Source: Chitinophagia bacterium
GTDB lineage: Bacteria > Bacteroidota > Bacteroidia > Chitinophagales > Chitinophagaceae
Assembly: GCA_009928005.1 (NCBI GenBank)
Contig: RFVO01000007.1
Location: 1-43,788 of the forward strand
Length of the DNA: 43,788 nt
Direction: 5' to 3'
Below the pieces are notes generated by a model. The model ran no database searches and was not told the DNA's origin. It saw only the letters and a program-made list of their open reading frames with translations. Made by a program: the position numbers and the translations under genes. Below are positions 9,357 to 19,457 of this stretch, in pieces; the first letter of the stretch is position 1; each line of letters begins with the position of its first letter.

Positions 9357-10102
9357 TGCTTAAAGAAGAGCGACTAGAATATATATTACATGAGTTAAAT
9401 CTGCATAACAAAGTTTTATCTGCGGATTTAAGCAATAAAATGGGTGTATCAGATGATACAGTTAGAAGAGATTTGCAAGAGCTTTCAACAGACAATAAAT
9501 TAATAAAAGTACATGGAGGAGCATTGAGTAAATCCTTTCATACTGCTTTTGACAGAGAGATGGTTTATGAAATAGAGAATAAAAATATCATTGCTAAAAA
9601 AGCAGCCGCACTTGTACAAAGTGGAATGTATATTTTAACTTCTGGTGGAACTTCTATGTTAGAATTTGCAAAAGCATTAGACCCTCATTTAAATGCTAGT
9701 TTTTTTACCTGTAGTTTAAATGCAGCTATTGAGTTCTCTCATCATCCTAGTATTGAAGTGGTCATGATTGGAGATAAAGTTTCTAAAGACTCTATGCTTA
9801 CAACAGGAGCCAATGCTGTTCAAGCGATTGAATCTATACAAGCCGACTTATGTATTCTTGGAATTAACTCCTTAGATACACAATTTGGCTTAAGTGAAAA
9901 CGACTGGGAAGTAGTACAAATAAAAAAAGCAATGATTAAGGCTTCTAAAAAAGTGGTCTGTATTGGTATTTCAGAAAAATTAAATTCTCAACAAAAAATA
10001 AAAGTGGCTGACATCAAAGACATTGATATTTTAATAACAGAGTTAGACCCCAATGATCCCCTATTAGACCCCTATAAAAAACATGAAATTCTCATCTATT
10101 AA
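9356..10102 (+). CDS. DeoR/GlpR-family transcriptional regulator
   Basis: N-terminal HTH (LSADLSNKMGVSDDTVRRDLQEL) and DeoR-type sugar-phosphate sensor domain. Confidence 0.92.
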   Translation: MLKEERLEYILHELNLHNKVLSADLSNKMGVSDDTVRRDLQELSTDNKLIKVHGGALSKSFHTAFDREMVYEIENKNIIAKKAAALVQSGMYILTSGGTSMLEFAKALDPHLNASFFTCSLNAAIEFSHHPSIEVVMIGDKVSKDSMLTTGANAVQAIESIQADLCILGINSLDTQFGLSENDWEVVQIKKAMIKASKKVVCIGISEKLNSQQKIKVADIKDIDILITELDPNDPLLDPYKKHEILIY

Positions 10103-10118
10103 TAATTAAAAAACAGTT

Positions 10119-13100
10119 ATGAAACTACAAAAAACAAAAAAGCCTTATTTAAGTAGGCTTATGATGGTTTTAGTACTGTTGTCAGGTATAACAGTTACCA
10201 GCTTTGCACAAGTTGTAATAAGCGGTAAAGTTACCAACCAAAAAGACAATAGTGCTATTGAGGGAATATCGATTGTTATCAAAGGCACCAACAAAGGTGT
10301 CAATACCGATAATAATGGTACTTTCTCTATTACACACAACGCAAGTGGTGTGATTACTTTAAACGCTTCAGGCGTTGGATTCAAAAGTCAAGATATTACA
10401 GTAGATACCAAGGGTACTACTAAGAATATCAATATTGTTTTAGTAGAACAATATTCAAAATTAGACGAAGTAGTGGTTACGGGTACTTCAGCAGGAACTA
10501 CCAAAAGACAATTAGGTAGCTATGTAAGTACCGTATCTGCAAATGAACTTAGTACAAGTGGTTCTTCCAATGTACTAGCTGCCTTACAAGGTAAAACAGC
10601 AGGTGCCCAAATTAGTCAAAATAGTGGCGACCCTGCAGGCGGTGTTTCTGTAAGATTAAGAGGTACTAGCTCAGTATTATCTTCTTCAGAACCATTATAC
10701 ATTGTTGATGGTGTTATCATTAATAATGCGACTAACAGAGTTACCAATACTTCAGGCAACTATGATGGTAATAACTTTGTAGGAAGTATTGGTCAAAACA
10801 GAATGGTAGATATTAATCCTGCCGATATTGACCATATAGAGGTTTTGAATGGTGCAGCAGCAGCAGCTACTTATGGAAGTAGAGCGAATGCGGGTGTAAT
10901 TCAAATTTTTACAAAAAGAGGTAAAACAGGTGCTCCAAAAGTTAGCTTCTCTTCTTCTTATTTAAATAGTTCTTTAAGAAAAAAATTAGAGGTTAACCAA
11001 TCACCTACTAAATTTGGTGGACCTACAGATGGTCCTGGTGCCTTAACACAAGACGTTATCGCTGCTCCTTTAGCTACTACCACTACTGCAGTTACAAGAT
11101 ATGATTATCAAGATTATATTTTCAGAAATGCCGCTGGAACAGACAATACCATTTCAATAAGTGGTGGTACTGATAAAACTAAATACTACTTTGGTGGTTC
11201 TTATTTCTTCAATCAAGGTATTATCAACAATACCGATTTCCAAAGATTTAGTTTCAGAACCAATATTGACCAAACAGTTAATAAATGGATAAGCATGAAC
11301 TTAGGTATAAACTATACCAATTCAGCTGCGAATGAAAAACCAGATGGTCAATCATTTTTCTCTCCTACTAACTCTATCACTATTATTGGAAACTTCCATA
11401 ATATTTGGGAAAGAGATGCCAACGGTAATATAAAAGCCATTGGTGAAAGAGGTAGAGTAAACCCAGTTTCTGTTATGGAAGATATTAAGCAAAAACAAGC
11501 CACCAACAGAGTTATCTCTAATTTTGGTATTAAATTAAAACCCATCAAACATTTATCTGTTGATTACTTAATGGGGGTTGATAACTATTCACAAAATGGT
11601 ACTACTTACATCCCTCCTTATGCTTATAATGCAAGCACTGGATTTTACGGTGGTGGAGCAACTTTAGATCCTACACAAAATGGTTATGCAAGTACAGCTA
11701 GCAATAGTTTCTTCCAAATTAACCATGATTTAAATGCAAACTACAATATTGATATCACTCGAGATATCAATTCAACTACACAGGTTGGTTTTTCTCAACA
11801 ATATGAGAAAAATAATTACATCTTATTCCAAGGAAGAGGATTTGCTCCTTTCATTCAAACAGTAAATGGTGCTAGTACTATTTTACCTGGCGTGGATGAT
11901 AGAAGTGAAATTTCAGTTTCTGGTACTTATATTCAACAAAACTTTAAATACAGAAACTACTTATTCTTAACTGGCGCCATTAGAAATGATGGTTCAAGTG
12001 TATTTGGTGCTAACCAACGCAATCAAACTTACAAAAAAGGAAGTTTGAGTTTTGTAGTATCTAGTACAGATACTTGGAATAGTTTAGGTATTTCAAAAGT
12101 GATTGATTTATTTAAAGTAAGAGCTGCCTATGGTGAAAGTGGAAACTTAACAGGAATTGGTGCTTATTCAAGATTCAACTCTTATAGCTCTAATTCATTC
12201 TTAGGCCGTAGTGCTTTAAACTCAAGCTCTACACTTGCCAATGAAAATGTAAAACCAGAAAGACAAGCTGAAACAGAATTTGGATTGGATTTAGGTGCAT
12301 TTAATAACAGAGTAGGTTTAACAGTAAACGTGTATAATAAAAAAGTTACCGATTTATTAATTAACAGACAGTTATCTCCTACCAATGGTTTTTCTAGTGT
12401 ACTAGATAACTTTGGTTCATTAGAAAATAAAGGATATGAGTTAATGTTAAGTTTAACACCCGTTCAAACAAAAGATTTGAAATGGGAAATGACAACAATT
12501 TATAACCACAATGAAAACAAAGCTTTAAAAATTGGTCAAGCCTTAACATTATTAAGTACCAATGCGGGAGCGCCAGTGGCTATTATTGAAGGTCAACCTA
12601 TTGGTGTATTCTATGGTACTTATTTTGCTAGAAATGCTGATGGATCTTATTTAACTAATACAGCAGGTATTCCACAAACAGCAAAAGGAACTCAAACTAC
12701 TGTTACGAATCCAACAGAATCTAAGGATGCTAATGGCTTACCAACTGGAACAGTTCTTAGAAAAGTAATTGGCAATCCTAATCCTGATTTCACAGGAAGC
12801 ATAGTTAATGAAGTAACTTATAAAAAGTTATCATTAAGGGCACAAGTTGATTTCGTAAAAGGCGTGAATGTATTTAATGCAGACTTTAGAACTCGCCAAG
12901 GTGTAGGAAACGGTAAAGTTGCAGAACAAGAGCAAAGAGGAACAATTCCTAGAGGCTTTATTACAGGCGTTTACGCGATTGAAGAATGGAGAGTTGATAA
13001 AGGAGACTACGTTAAGTTACGTGAGTTATCATTAAGCTATAATTTAGGTAAAGTAGCCTTTGCCAATAATTTAAGTATCAACTTTAGTGGAAGAAATCTA

Positions 13101-13235
13101 ATTTCTTGGGATGACTATAAAGGATACGATCCAGAAGTAAACGCAGCAGGTCAAAGTACTTTATTAAGAGGTATTGACTTTGGATCTACACCTATCCCTC
13201 GTTCATTCAGTTTCGGAATAAAAGCTGATTTCTAA
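10119..13235 (+). CDS. SusC/RagA-family TonB-linked outer membrane protein
   Basis: Carboxypeptidase-D-like regulatory domain, plug domain with VVVTGTSAG and SSSEPLYIVDGVIINN, C-terminal beta barrel. Confidence 0.96.
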   Translation: MKLQKTKKPYLSRLMMVLVLLSGITVTSFAQVVISGKVTNQKDNSAIEGISIVIKGTNKGVNTDNNGTFSITHNASGVITLNASGVGFKSQDITVDTKGTTKNINIVLVEQYSKLDEVVVTGTSAGTTKRQLGSYVSTVSANELSTSGSSNVLAALQGKTAGAQISQNSGDPAGGVSVRLRGTSSVLSSSEPLYIVDGVIINNATNRVTNTSGNYDGNNFVGSIGQNRMVDINPADIDHIEVLNGAAAAATYGSRANAGVIQIFTKRGKTGAPKVSFSSSYLNSSLRKKLEVNQSPTKFGGPTDGPGALTQDVIAAPLATTTTAVTRYDYQDYIFRNAAGTDNTISISGGTDKTKYYFGGSYFFNQGIINNTDFQRFSFRTNIDQTVNKWISMNLGINYTNSAANEKPDGQSFFSPTNSITIIGNFHNIWERDANGNIKAIGERGRVNPVSVMEDIKQKQATNRVISNFGIKLKPIKHLSVDYLMGVDNYSQNGTTYIPPYAYNASTGFYGGGATLDPTQNGYASTASNSFFQINHDLNANYNIDITRDINSTTQVGFSQQYEKNNYILFQGRGFAPFIQTVNGASTILPGVDDRSEISVSGTYIQQNFKYRNYLFLTGAIRNDGSSVFGANQRNQTYKKGSLSFVVSSTDTWNSLGISKVIDLFKVRAAYGESGNLTGIGAYSRFNSYSSNSFLGRSALNSSSTLANENVKPERQAETEFGLDLGAFNNRVGLTVNVYNKKVTDLLINRQLSPTNGFSSVLDNFGSLENKGYELMLSLTPVQTKDLKWEMTTIYNHNENKALKIGQALTLLSTNAGAPVAIIEGQPIGVFYGTYFARNADGSYLTNTAGIPQTAKGTQTTVTNPTESKDANGLPTGTVLRKVIGNPNPDFTGSIVNEVTYKKLSLRAQVDFVKGVNVFNADFRTRQGVGNGKVAEQEQRGTIPRGFITGVYAIEEWRVDKGDYVKLRELSLSYNLGKVAFANNLSINFSGRNLISWDDYKGYDPEVNAAGQSTLLRGIDFGSTPIPRSFSFGIKADF

Positions 13236-13260
13236 TTCTACATTAAAAAAAATAATTGAC

Positions 13261-14553
13261 ATGAAAAAGATTCAATATATCATACAAACCACTTTCTTGC
13301 TGGGGATTATTTCCCTTACAAGTTGTAAGAAAGATTTCGTTAACCCTAATGCCCCTACAACTGACCAAGTATTTAGTTCGTCTAGAGGTTTAGTAGGTGT
13401 TAATATTGGTAACCAAAAAACCTATTCATTAGGGGGCGCTTCAGTAATATATAGCGTGGTAACTACCAACGCTTTTGCTACCAATGAAGTTATCTTAATG
13501 AACTCTGGTAATACCGCAGAATTCCAATTTAGTAAAGGTGGATCTTCAGTAGACGCCACTAATACTGTATTAGCTAATGCATGGACAAATGCAAATAAAG
13601 TTATTTATGATGCTAACTCAGTAATCAAAGCTGCAGCATCTTTAAATGATAAAGCCTATGCAAGTGGTCTGATTGCACACGCTTCTATCTTAAAAGCATT
13701 AGCGATGGGTAGTTTATCCATGTTATGGGAGAAAGTTCCTGATAGCATTGGTGTAAATGTTACCTTCTCAGATAGAATGGTGGGTTATACAAGAGCTATT
13801 GCTGTTTTAGACAATGCTATTGCAACCGTAAAAGCTAATCCTATAAGCGCTAGCTATAGTTCTGATGCTATTGCAGGTCTTGACTATTTAAATACATTGT
13901 ATGCATTAAAAGCAAGATATTCTACATTCTCAGGTAAATATAGCGATGCATTAGCTGCTGCTAATTTAGTAGACCTTACAAAAAAATCTACTTTTAATTA
14001 TGATGCAGTAAGTACAAATCCAATTTTCACTACCGTAACTTCCACTAATAACGTTTATCAAGCAATTGACTCAACACTAGGCTTACCTTCTTCTTTAGCA
14101 CCTTCAGCAGGTGATGGTAGAATTGCATTTTATACTTCTATCAATACAACTATTAATCCAAGATTTAGAATTAATGGATTTTATAATGCAACAACTACAG
14201 GTATTCCTGTTTACTTGCCAAGTGAAATGACATTAATTAAAGCAGAAGCCTATGCTAGAGCAAATGATTTAACAAATGCATTAACAGAATTAAATAAAGT
14301 AGTCACTAAAACAGCTGCTTCTGATCCATTTAAAATTGGTGCAAATCTCGCTGCCTCTACAGCTTCTACTCAAGAAGCTTTACTAACAGAGATATACAAG
14401 AATCGTTGTATAGAATTGTATATGTCAGGTTTGAAAATAGAGGATATGCGTAGATTCGGAAGACCCACTAGTGAAATGAAACGTAAATTCTTCCCTTATC
14501 CATTCAAGGAAAGAGATGGTAATACCAATACGCCTACAGATCCTAGTTTTTAA
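13261..14553 (+). CDS. SusD/RagB-family nutrient-binding outer membrane lipoprotein
   Basis: Lipobox LTSCKKDF; directly follows susC; C-terminal ...EIYKNRCIELYMSGLKIEDMRRFGRP. Confidence 0.93.
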   Translation: MKKIQYIIQTTFLLGIISLTSCKKDFVNPNAPTTDQVFSSSRGLVGVNIGNQKTYSLGGASVIYSVVTTNAFATNEVILMNSGNTAEFQFSKGGSSVDATNTVLANAWTNANKVIYDANSVIKAAASLNDKAYASGLIAHASILKALAMGSLSMLWEKVPDSIGVNVTFSDRMVGYTRAIAVLDNAIATVKANPISASYSSDAIAGLDYLNTLYALKARYSTFSGKYSDALAAANLVDLTKKSTFNYDAVSTNPIFTTVTSTNNVYQAIDSTLGLPSSLAPSAGDGRIAFYTSINTTINPRFRINGFYNATTTGIPVYLPSEMTLIKAEAYARANDLTNALTELNKVVTKTAASDPFKIGANLAASTASTQEALLTEIYKNRCIELYMSGLKIEDMRRFGRPTSEMKRKFFPYPFKERDGNTNTPTDPSF

Positions 14554-14567
14554 TGAACTTAAAATAA

Positions 14568-15308
14568 ATGAATATGCCTAACACTTTTAAAAGGACAACC
14601 GAAGAGTCTTCACTTTATAATAATATTGAAAATTTATCTACACATGAGATATTGACTAATATTAATAAAGAAGATCAAAAGGTAGCCTATGAAGTCGAAA
14701 AAGTGATTCAACCTATTCAATTATTAGTTGATGCAGTAACTGAAAAGTTAAGAGTTGGAGGAAGATTATTTTATATTGGAGCAGGCACTAGTGGTAGACT
14801 TGGGCTAGTGGATGCAAGTGAATGCCCCCCCACTTTTGGTGTACCAAGTGATTTAGTAATAGGTGTAATTGCTGGAGGACATCAAGTAGTGGTGGGTATC
14901 GCAGCAAGTGGTACCACACCCTATGTCATAGGTGGATTAAGAAAATGCAGAGCCGCAGGTATAACCACTGGTAGCATAAGTTGTAATAAAAATTGTCCTG
15001 TTTCTAAAGAAGCTGATTTCCCTATTGAAGTGGTAGTAGGTCCAGAATTTATAACTGGAAGTACTAGAATGAAAAGCGGAACTGCACAAAAAATGGTTTT
15101 AAATATGCTTTCCACTTCTGTAATGATTAAGCTTGGAAGAATAAAAGGCAATAAAATGGTCAACATGCAATTAACCAATCAAAAACTTTTCGAAAGAGGA
15201 GTGAAAATGATTATGGAAGAAATTGAAACATGTGATAAACAAAAAGCCACTGACTTATTAACTAAGTATGGTTCTGTAAAAAAATCCATTGAAATGGCGA
15301 AAACTTAA
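14568..15308 (+). CDS. murQ: N-acetylmuramic acid 6-phosphate etherase homologue with internal deletion
   Basis: YIGAGTSGRLGLVDASECPPTFGVP, VVVGIAASGTTPYV, GSTRMKSGTAQKMVLNMLST; region between IAGG and VVVGIAASG is only 2 residues. Confidence 0.9.
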   Translation: MNMPNTFKRTTEESSLYNNIENLSTHEILTNINKEDQKVAYEVEKVIQPIQLLVDAVTEKLRVGGRLFYIGAGTSGRLGLVDASECPPTFGVPSDLVIGVIAGGHQVVVGIAASGTTPYVIGGLRKCRAAGITTGSISCNKNCPVSKEADFPIEVVVGPEFITGSTRMKSGTAQKMVLNMLSTSVMIKLGRIKGNKMVNMQLTNQKLFERGVKMIMEEIETCDKQKATDLLTKYGSVKKSIEMAKT

Positions 15309-15354
15309 AATTTAGACTAGTCGCATAGTATAAATAGATGTTTAAAACATCTTA

Positions 15355-15381
15355 AAGGCCTGCTTTAGCGGGCCTTTTTTT
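15355..15381 (+). terminator. Rho-independent terminator after murQ (convergent with anmK)
   Basis: AAGGCCTGC-TTTA-GCGGGCCTT followed by TTTTT; preceded by AGATGTTTAAAACATCT palindrome (15336-15352). Confidence 0.85.
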
Positions 15382-15393
15382 GTATATCTGAAG

Positions 15394-16629
15394 TTATTGC
15401 GGAAGACTTATTTTACCCATAGATACTGGAATTTTAGTAGCATAGCCTCCTGCTAACATGGGACTGCCTGCAACAGCTTCATTGGCAAGTACTGCAAATA
15501 AAATAGCTTCTTTCGCATCTGGCTGAATACCTATATGCTCAGAACTTTCAATGGAAATATTTGGTAGTAGTGATTTTATATGTTCTATTACATGCAAATT
15601 ATGTATTCCTCCCCCGCTAGCATATATAGTATAAGTATCTTTACTCGGAACAAGCCTATTGATAGCATCTACAATGGTTTCTGCAGTTAATCTATTGAGA
15701 GTAGCCATAATATCTTCAGGTGAAATAGTTGTATTATTTGATACCAGTTGCGCTTTTTCAATAAAGGTTAAATTAAAAAGTTCAGGTCCAATTGTTTTAG
15801 GAAATCCTAATTCAAAAAATGAGTCTTGTTTCATTGCCTTTAATAACTCATTATTGATCACTCCATTTTTAGCTATTTCTCCATCCTTATCGAATGCTTT
15901 ATTATAATGAGCTCTCATAAATGAATCCATGAGTGTATTACCAGGACCAGTATCTGTAGAGAATACTTGTTCAAATGCCCCATTAGCTGGCAAATATGTA
16001 AAATTAGCAATACCTCCAATATTCAATAATAGCCTATTCTCTTTAGTGTCTGTCGCAATTAGGTAATCTCCATAAACTGCTAAAGGAGCTCCTTCTCCAC
16101 CAGCAGCAATATGTTTTTGTCTGAAATCACTTATAGTAATTATTCCAGTATGCACTGCTAAATGATCTCCATCGCCAATTTGTAAAGTAGCTGGACCAAA
16201 GGAATCTAAGGGATGTAAAGATTTTGGTGCATGATAAACAGTTTGACCATGACTTGCAATTAAGTCTATGGATGAAGCAACTATTCCCCAATCTGCCAAT
16301 GTATTATTAATCATTTTTGCATTTTCAATAGCTATCCATGGGTTCAATAAAGTTAATTTCTCTAATGAAACCATTTGTTTAGAAAAAATAGATAAAATTT
16401 CTTGCTTCATTGAATCAGAATAGGGAACGGTCGTGAATTTCAATAAAGAGAAACTAGTGTTCTTCCCAGAACCTTTCATTTCACATAATGCAATATCAAG
16501 GCCATCTAAAGAGGTTCCACTCATCAATCCCAAAATTTTTCGACTTGGTTTTTGAGCTATTTCATATAATTTTTGGATACAGGGATGCATATTCCTAAAG
16601 ATACGAAATGGGCTTGTAAATAAGACCAA
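15394..16629 (-). CDS. anmK: Anhydro-N-acetylmuramic acid kinase (start may be the internal Met at 16590)
   Basis: KILGLMSGTSLDGLDIALCE, SHGQTVYHAP, LLLNIGGIANFTYLP, DTGPGNTLMD. Confidence 0.93.
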   Translation of the reverse strand: MVLFTSPFRIFRNMHPCIQKLYEIAQKPSRKILGLMSGTSLDGLDIALCEMKGSGKNTSFSLLKFTTVPYSDSMKQEILSIFSKQMVSLEKLTLLNPWIAIENAKMINNTLADWGIVASSIDLIASHGQTVYHAPKSLHPLDSFGPATLQIGDGDHLAVHTGIITISDFRQKHIAAGGEGAPLAVYGDYLIATDTKENRLLLNIGGIANFTYLPANGAFEQVFSTDTGPGNTLMDSFMRAHYNKAFDKDGEIAKNGVINNELLKAMKQDSFFELGFPKTIGPELFNLTFIEKAQLVSNNTTISPEDIMATLNRLTAETIVDAINRLVPSKDTYTIYASGGGIHNLHVIEHIKSLLPNISIESSEHIGIQPDAKEAILFAVLANEAVAGSPMLAGGYATKIPVSMGKISLPQ

Positions 16630-16714
16630 TTAACAGCAATCTGCCAATTTTCCACACCCTGCTAAAAGCATTCAAATTCAATACCTTATAGTGTAACTTT
16701 ACTAATAATAAATA

Positions 16715-17740
16715 ATGACTATGCTTAAAGTGGGCGTGTTTGGAGTGGGACATTTAGGAAAATACCATTTGAATAACTGGAAAGAAATTCCAGAAGTAAG
16801 TATAGTGGGGTTTTTTGACCCTAATAATAATAATGCAAAAGAAGTAGAGAAAACCTATGGATTAAAAAGATACATGGACGAAGAGGCCTTAATTGCTGCA
16901 TGCGATATCATTGATATAGTAACCCCTACCCAATATCATTTTTCAGTTTGTGAAATGGCCATTAAAATGGGTAAAAATGTTTTTGTAGAAAAACCAATGG
17001 CTAATACAATTGAAGAAGGTAAGGCTATTGTAAATATGGTGAAAGAAGCCAATGTAAAATTACAAGTTGGTCATGTAGAAAGATTCAACCCCGCTTACAC
17101 TGCTTTAAAAAATGCTTCCCTAAACCCATTGTTTATAGAAGTGCACCGCTTAGCACAGTTTAATCCTAGAGGCACTGAGGTAAGTGTCATTTTTGATTTA
17201 ATGATTCACGATATTGATATTATTTTAAGTATTGTAAAAAGTGATATCAAAAATATTTCAGCTAGTGGTGTGGCAGTGCTTACTGACACGCCTGATATTG
17301 CCAACGTAAGAATAGAATTTAATAATGGTTGTGTAGCAAATTTAACTAGCTCTAGAATTAGCATGAAAAAAATGCGTAAAATAAGGCTATTCCAAAAAGA
17401 TGCTTATATCGGTATTGATTTTTTAGAAAAGAATACAGAAGTTATTAAGCTTAAAAAGCCAGAAGACCCTGAAACCTTTTCTTTTGATATAGAGACACAT
17501 CAGGGTACAAAAACTATATCTATTGAAAATCCAATTATTGAGCATGGCAATGCAATAAAAGCTGAGCTCAGTAGTTTTGTAAATTCAATTAAAAATAACG
17601 AAACCCCATTGGTTAGTGAAATAGATGGTTTTCTAGCCATGGAAGTAGCACATCAGATTTTAGAAAAAATTGGGAAAAGTAGTTCTATTTTAAAGCAAGG
17701 TGGGGAAGCATCCAATGACCCTATGCCACTGGAAGATTAA
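16715..17740 (+). CDS. Gfo/Idh/MocA-family oxidoreductase
   Basis: N-terminal Rossmann GVFGVGHLGKYHLNNW; FVEKPMANTIEEGKAIV. Confidence 0.93.
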   Translation: MTMLKVGVFGVGHLGKYHLNNWKEIPEVSIVGFFDPNNNNAKEVEKTYGLKRYMDEEALIAACDIIDIVTPTQYHFSVCEMAIKMGKNVFVEKPMANTIEEGKAIVNMVKEANVKLQVGHVERFNPAYTALKNASLNPLFIEVHRLAQFNPRGTEVSVIFDLMIHDIDIILSIVKSDIKNISASGVAVLTDTPDIANVRIEFNNGCVANLTSSRISMKKMRKIRLFQKDAYIGIDFLEKNTEVIKLKKPEDPETFSFDIETHQGTKTISIENPIIEHGNAIKAELSSFVNSIKNNETPLVSEIDGFLAMEVAHQILEKIGKSSSILKQGGEASNDPMPLED

Positions 17741-17761
17741 TTGAATCTAATTAAAATTTAA

Positions 17762-18442
17762 TTAAGCAAAACGCTTCGTTAAAATATAATTCGCAATGGC
17801 CATGTCTAGGGGCCTAGTAATTTTAATATTTTCAAATTCTCCTTCTACTAAAAATACAGGCACTCCACTTGCCTCCACCACATTGGCCTCATCTGTAAAA
17901 GAATCTTGATAATTTTGTTCAAATGCTTTTAACAAAATTTCAGACTGAAAGGTTTGAGGTGTTTGAATAAGCATGACATCCTCTCTATTAATTAAATGAT
18001 GCTTTTCGCCTTTCATAAGACGAATAGTATCAGTAGCGGACACTGCAGGAATAGCAGAACCTTTTTCTAATGCTTGTTGATAACATCTCTGAACTAATGC
18101 CGGTGTAAGTAAACACCTTACTGCATCATGTACAAATACAATAGAACTTTTACTAATTTTTGAAAGGCCGTTTTTCACTGACTGAAAACGAGTTTCCCCT
18201 CCAACTACAAAATGAAAAGTATTTTTAAACTTATTTTTTTCAATTATTTTTTTTCCTTCATTGATATATACTTCAGGAAGTACAATAACTAATTCAATAT
18301 CTGAAAAAGCAGTAACAAACTGGTCAATTGTATGTAATAATATAGCCTTATGCTCAATTTCTAAAAATTGTTTAGGTACCACAGAGCCCATTCTCTGACC
18401 AGTTCCACCTGCAACAATAATGGCTATTTTTTTGGAATACAT
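17762..18442 (-). CDS. ispD: 2-C-methyl-D-erythritol 4-phosphate cytidylyltransferase
   Basis: IVAGGTGQRMGSVVPKQFLEI, VHDAVRCL, TDEANVVE. Confidence 0.93.
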   Translation of the reverse strand: MYSKKIAIIVAGGTGQRMGSVVPKQFLEIEHKAILLHTIDQFVTAFSDIELVIVLPEVYINEGKKIIEKNKFKNTFHFVVGGETRFQSVKNGLSKISKSSIVFVHDAVRCLLTPALVQRCYQQALEKGSAIPAVSATDTIRLMKGEKHHLINREDVMLIQTPQTFQSEILLKAFEQNYQDSFTDEANVVEASGVPVFLVEGEFENIKITRPLDMAIANYILTKRFA

Positions 18443-18453
18443 AGAGAAGTATA

Positions 18454-19452
18454 TTATTTAGCTAATAACTTTATCGCTTCTTCTTCTAAGTCTTTCTTAT
18501 TAATGGGTGCTGTACCCACAAGTTCACAAACCATACCTCCTGCAATGTTAGAGATTTCAGCAGCTAAGCTCATATCCTTTGTAGCTGCATACACTAAACT
18601 TGCTACAGCGATGACTGTGTCTCCAGCACCACTTACATCGGCAATATTTCGAATATGTGTAGGAATTAATTGATGCTTATTTGCTGTCTCATAAAATACC
18701 CCATGCTCAGATAAAGTAATAAACGAAACTTCATGTGCTAATTTTTCATGAAGTGCCTTATGCACTTGGCGCATATTTTTTTCATCAACGCTATCAATTG
18801 TTATTTTTAAACCTTCTTTAACTTCTTTTAAATTAGGTTTAAAAATAGTACAGCCTTTATAAGATAAGAAGTTTTTTTGTTTTGGATCTACTGCTGTTGC
18901 AATTCCTTGGCTCTTACAATAATCAATGACAGTAGTAATAATTCTTTCAGTCAATACCCCTTTATTATAATCTTCTAAAATTATTAAAGAAGGCTTTTCT
19001 TTATTAACATATTCAATGAAATTAGCTAAAAGTTGATCTTCTTCTTTAGTATTAATGTCATTGGTATGTTCATGGTCTAAGCGCATCATTTGTTGATTAC
19101 GTCCCATTACCCTAACTTTATTGGTAGTAACCCTTGTTTCTGTAGCAATAATATAATTAGTATTAATGCCTTGCTTTTTTAATAATTGTTGTAAGTCAGA
19201 TCCTTCAGCATCCTTACCAATAACAGCAAATAAAGTAGTAGGTGCTCCTAAAGAGCCTAGGTTTAAAGCTACATTGGCTGCTCCTCCAACTCTTATCTCT
19301 TTTCTTTGAAGTGATACAATAGGCACAGGTGCTTCAGGTGAAATTCGGTCTACAAATCCCCACCAATAAGTATCAAGCATAATATCGCCGATAACTCCAA
19401 TTTTGGTGTTAGCTAAATTCGTAAATAACTGCTTTATTTCTTTTGCTTCCAT
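18454..19452 (-). CDS. rfaE1: D-glycero-beta-D-manno-heptose-7-phosphate kinase-type PfkB carbohydrate kinase
   Basis: GDIMLDTYWWGFVDRISPEAPVPIV, VGGAANVALNLGSLGA, DVSGAGDTVIAV. Confidence 0.88.
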   Translation of the reverse strand: MEAKEIKQLFTNLANTKIGVIGDIMLDTYWWGFVDRISPEAPVPIVSLQRKEIRVGGAANVALNLGSLGAPTTLFAVIGKDAEGSDLQQLLKKQGINTNYIIATETRVTTNKVRVMGRNQQMMRLDHEHTNDINTKEEDQLLANFIEYVNKEKPSLIILEDYNKGVLTERIITTVIDYCKSQGIATAVDPKQKNFLSYKGCTIFKPNLKEVKEGLKITIDSVDEKNMRQVHKALHEKLAHEVSFITLSEHGVFYETANKHQLIPTHIRNIADVSGAGDTVIAVASLVYAATKDMSLAAEISNIAGGMVCELVGTAPINKKDLEEEAIKLLAK

Positions 19453-19457
19453 GGATA

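Noticed and set aside
9265-9495. Minus-strand 76-aa ORF over the deoR start
   Set aside because: Overlaps the start of the clearly real DeoR gene; no family features.
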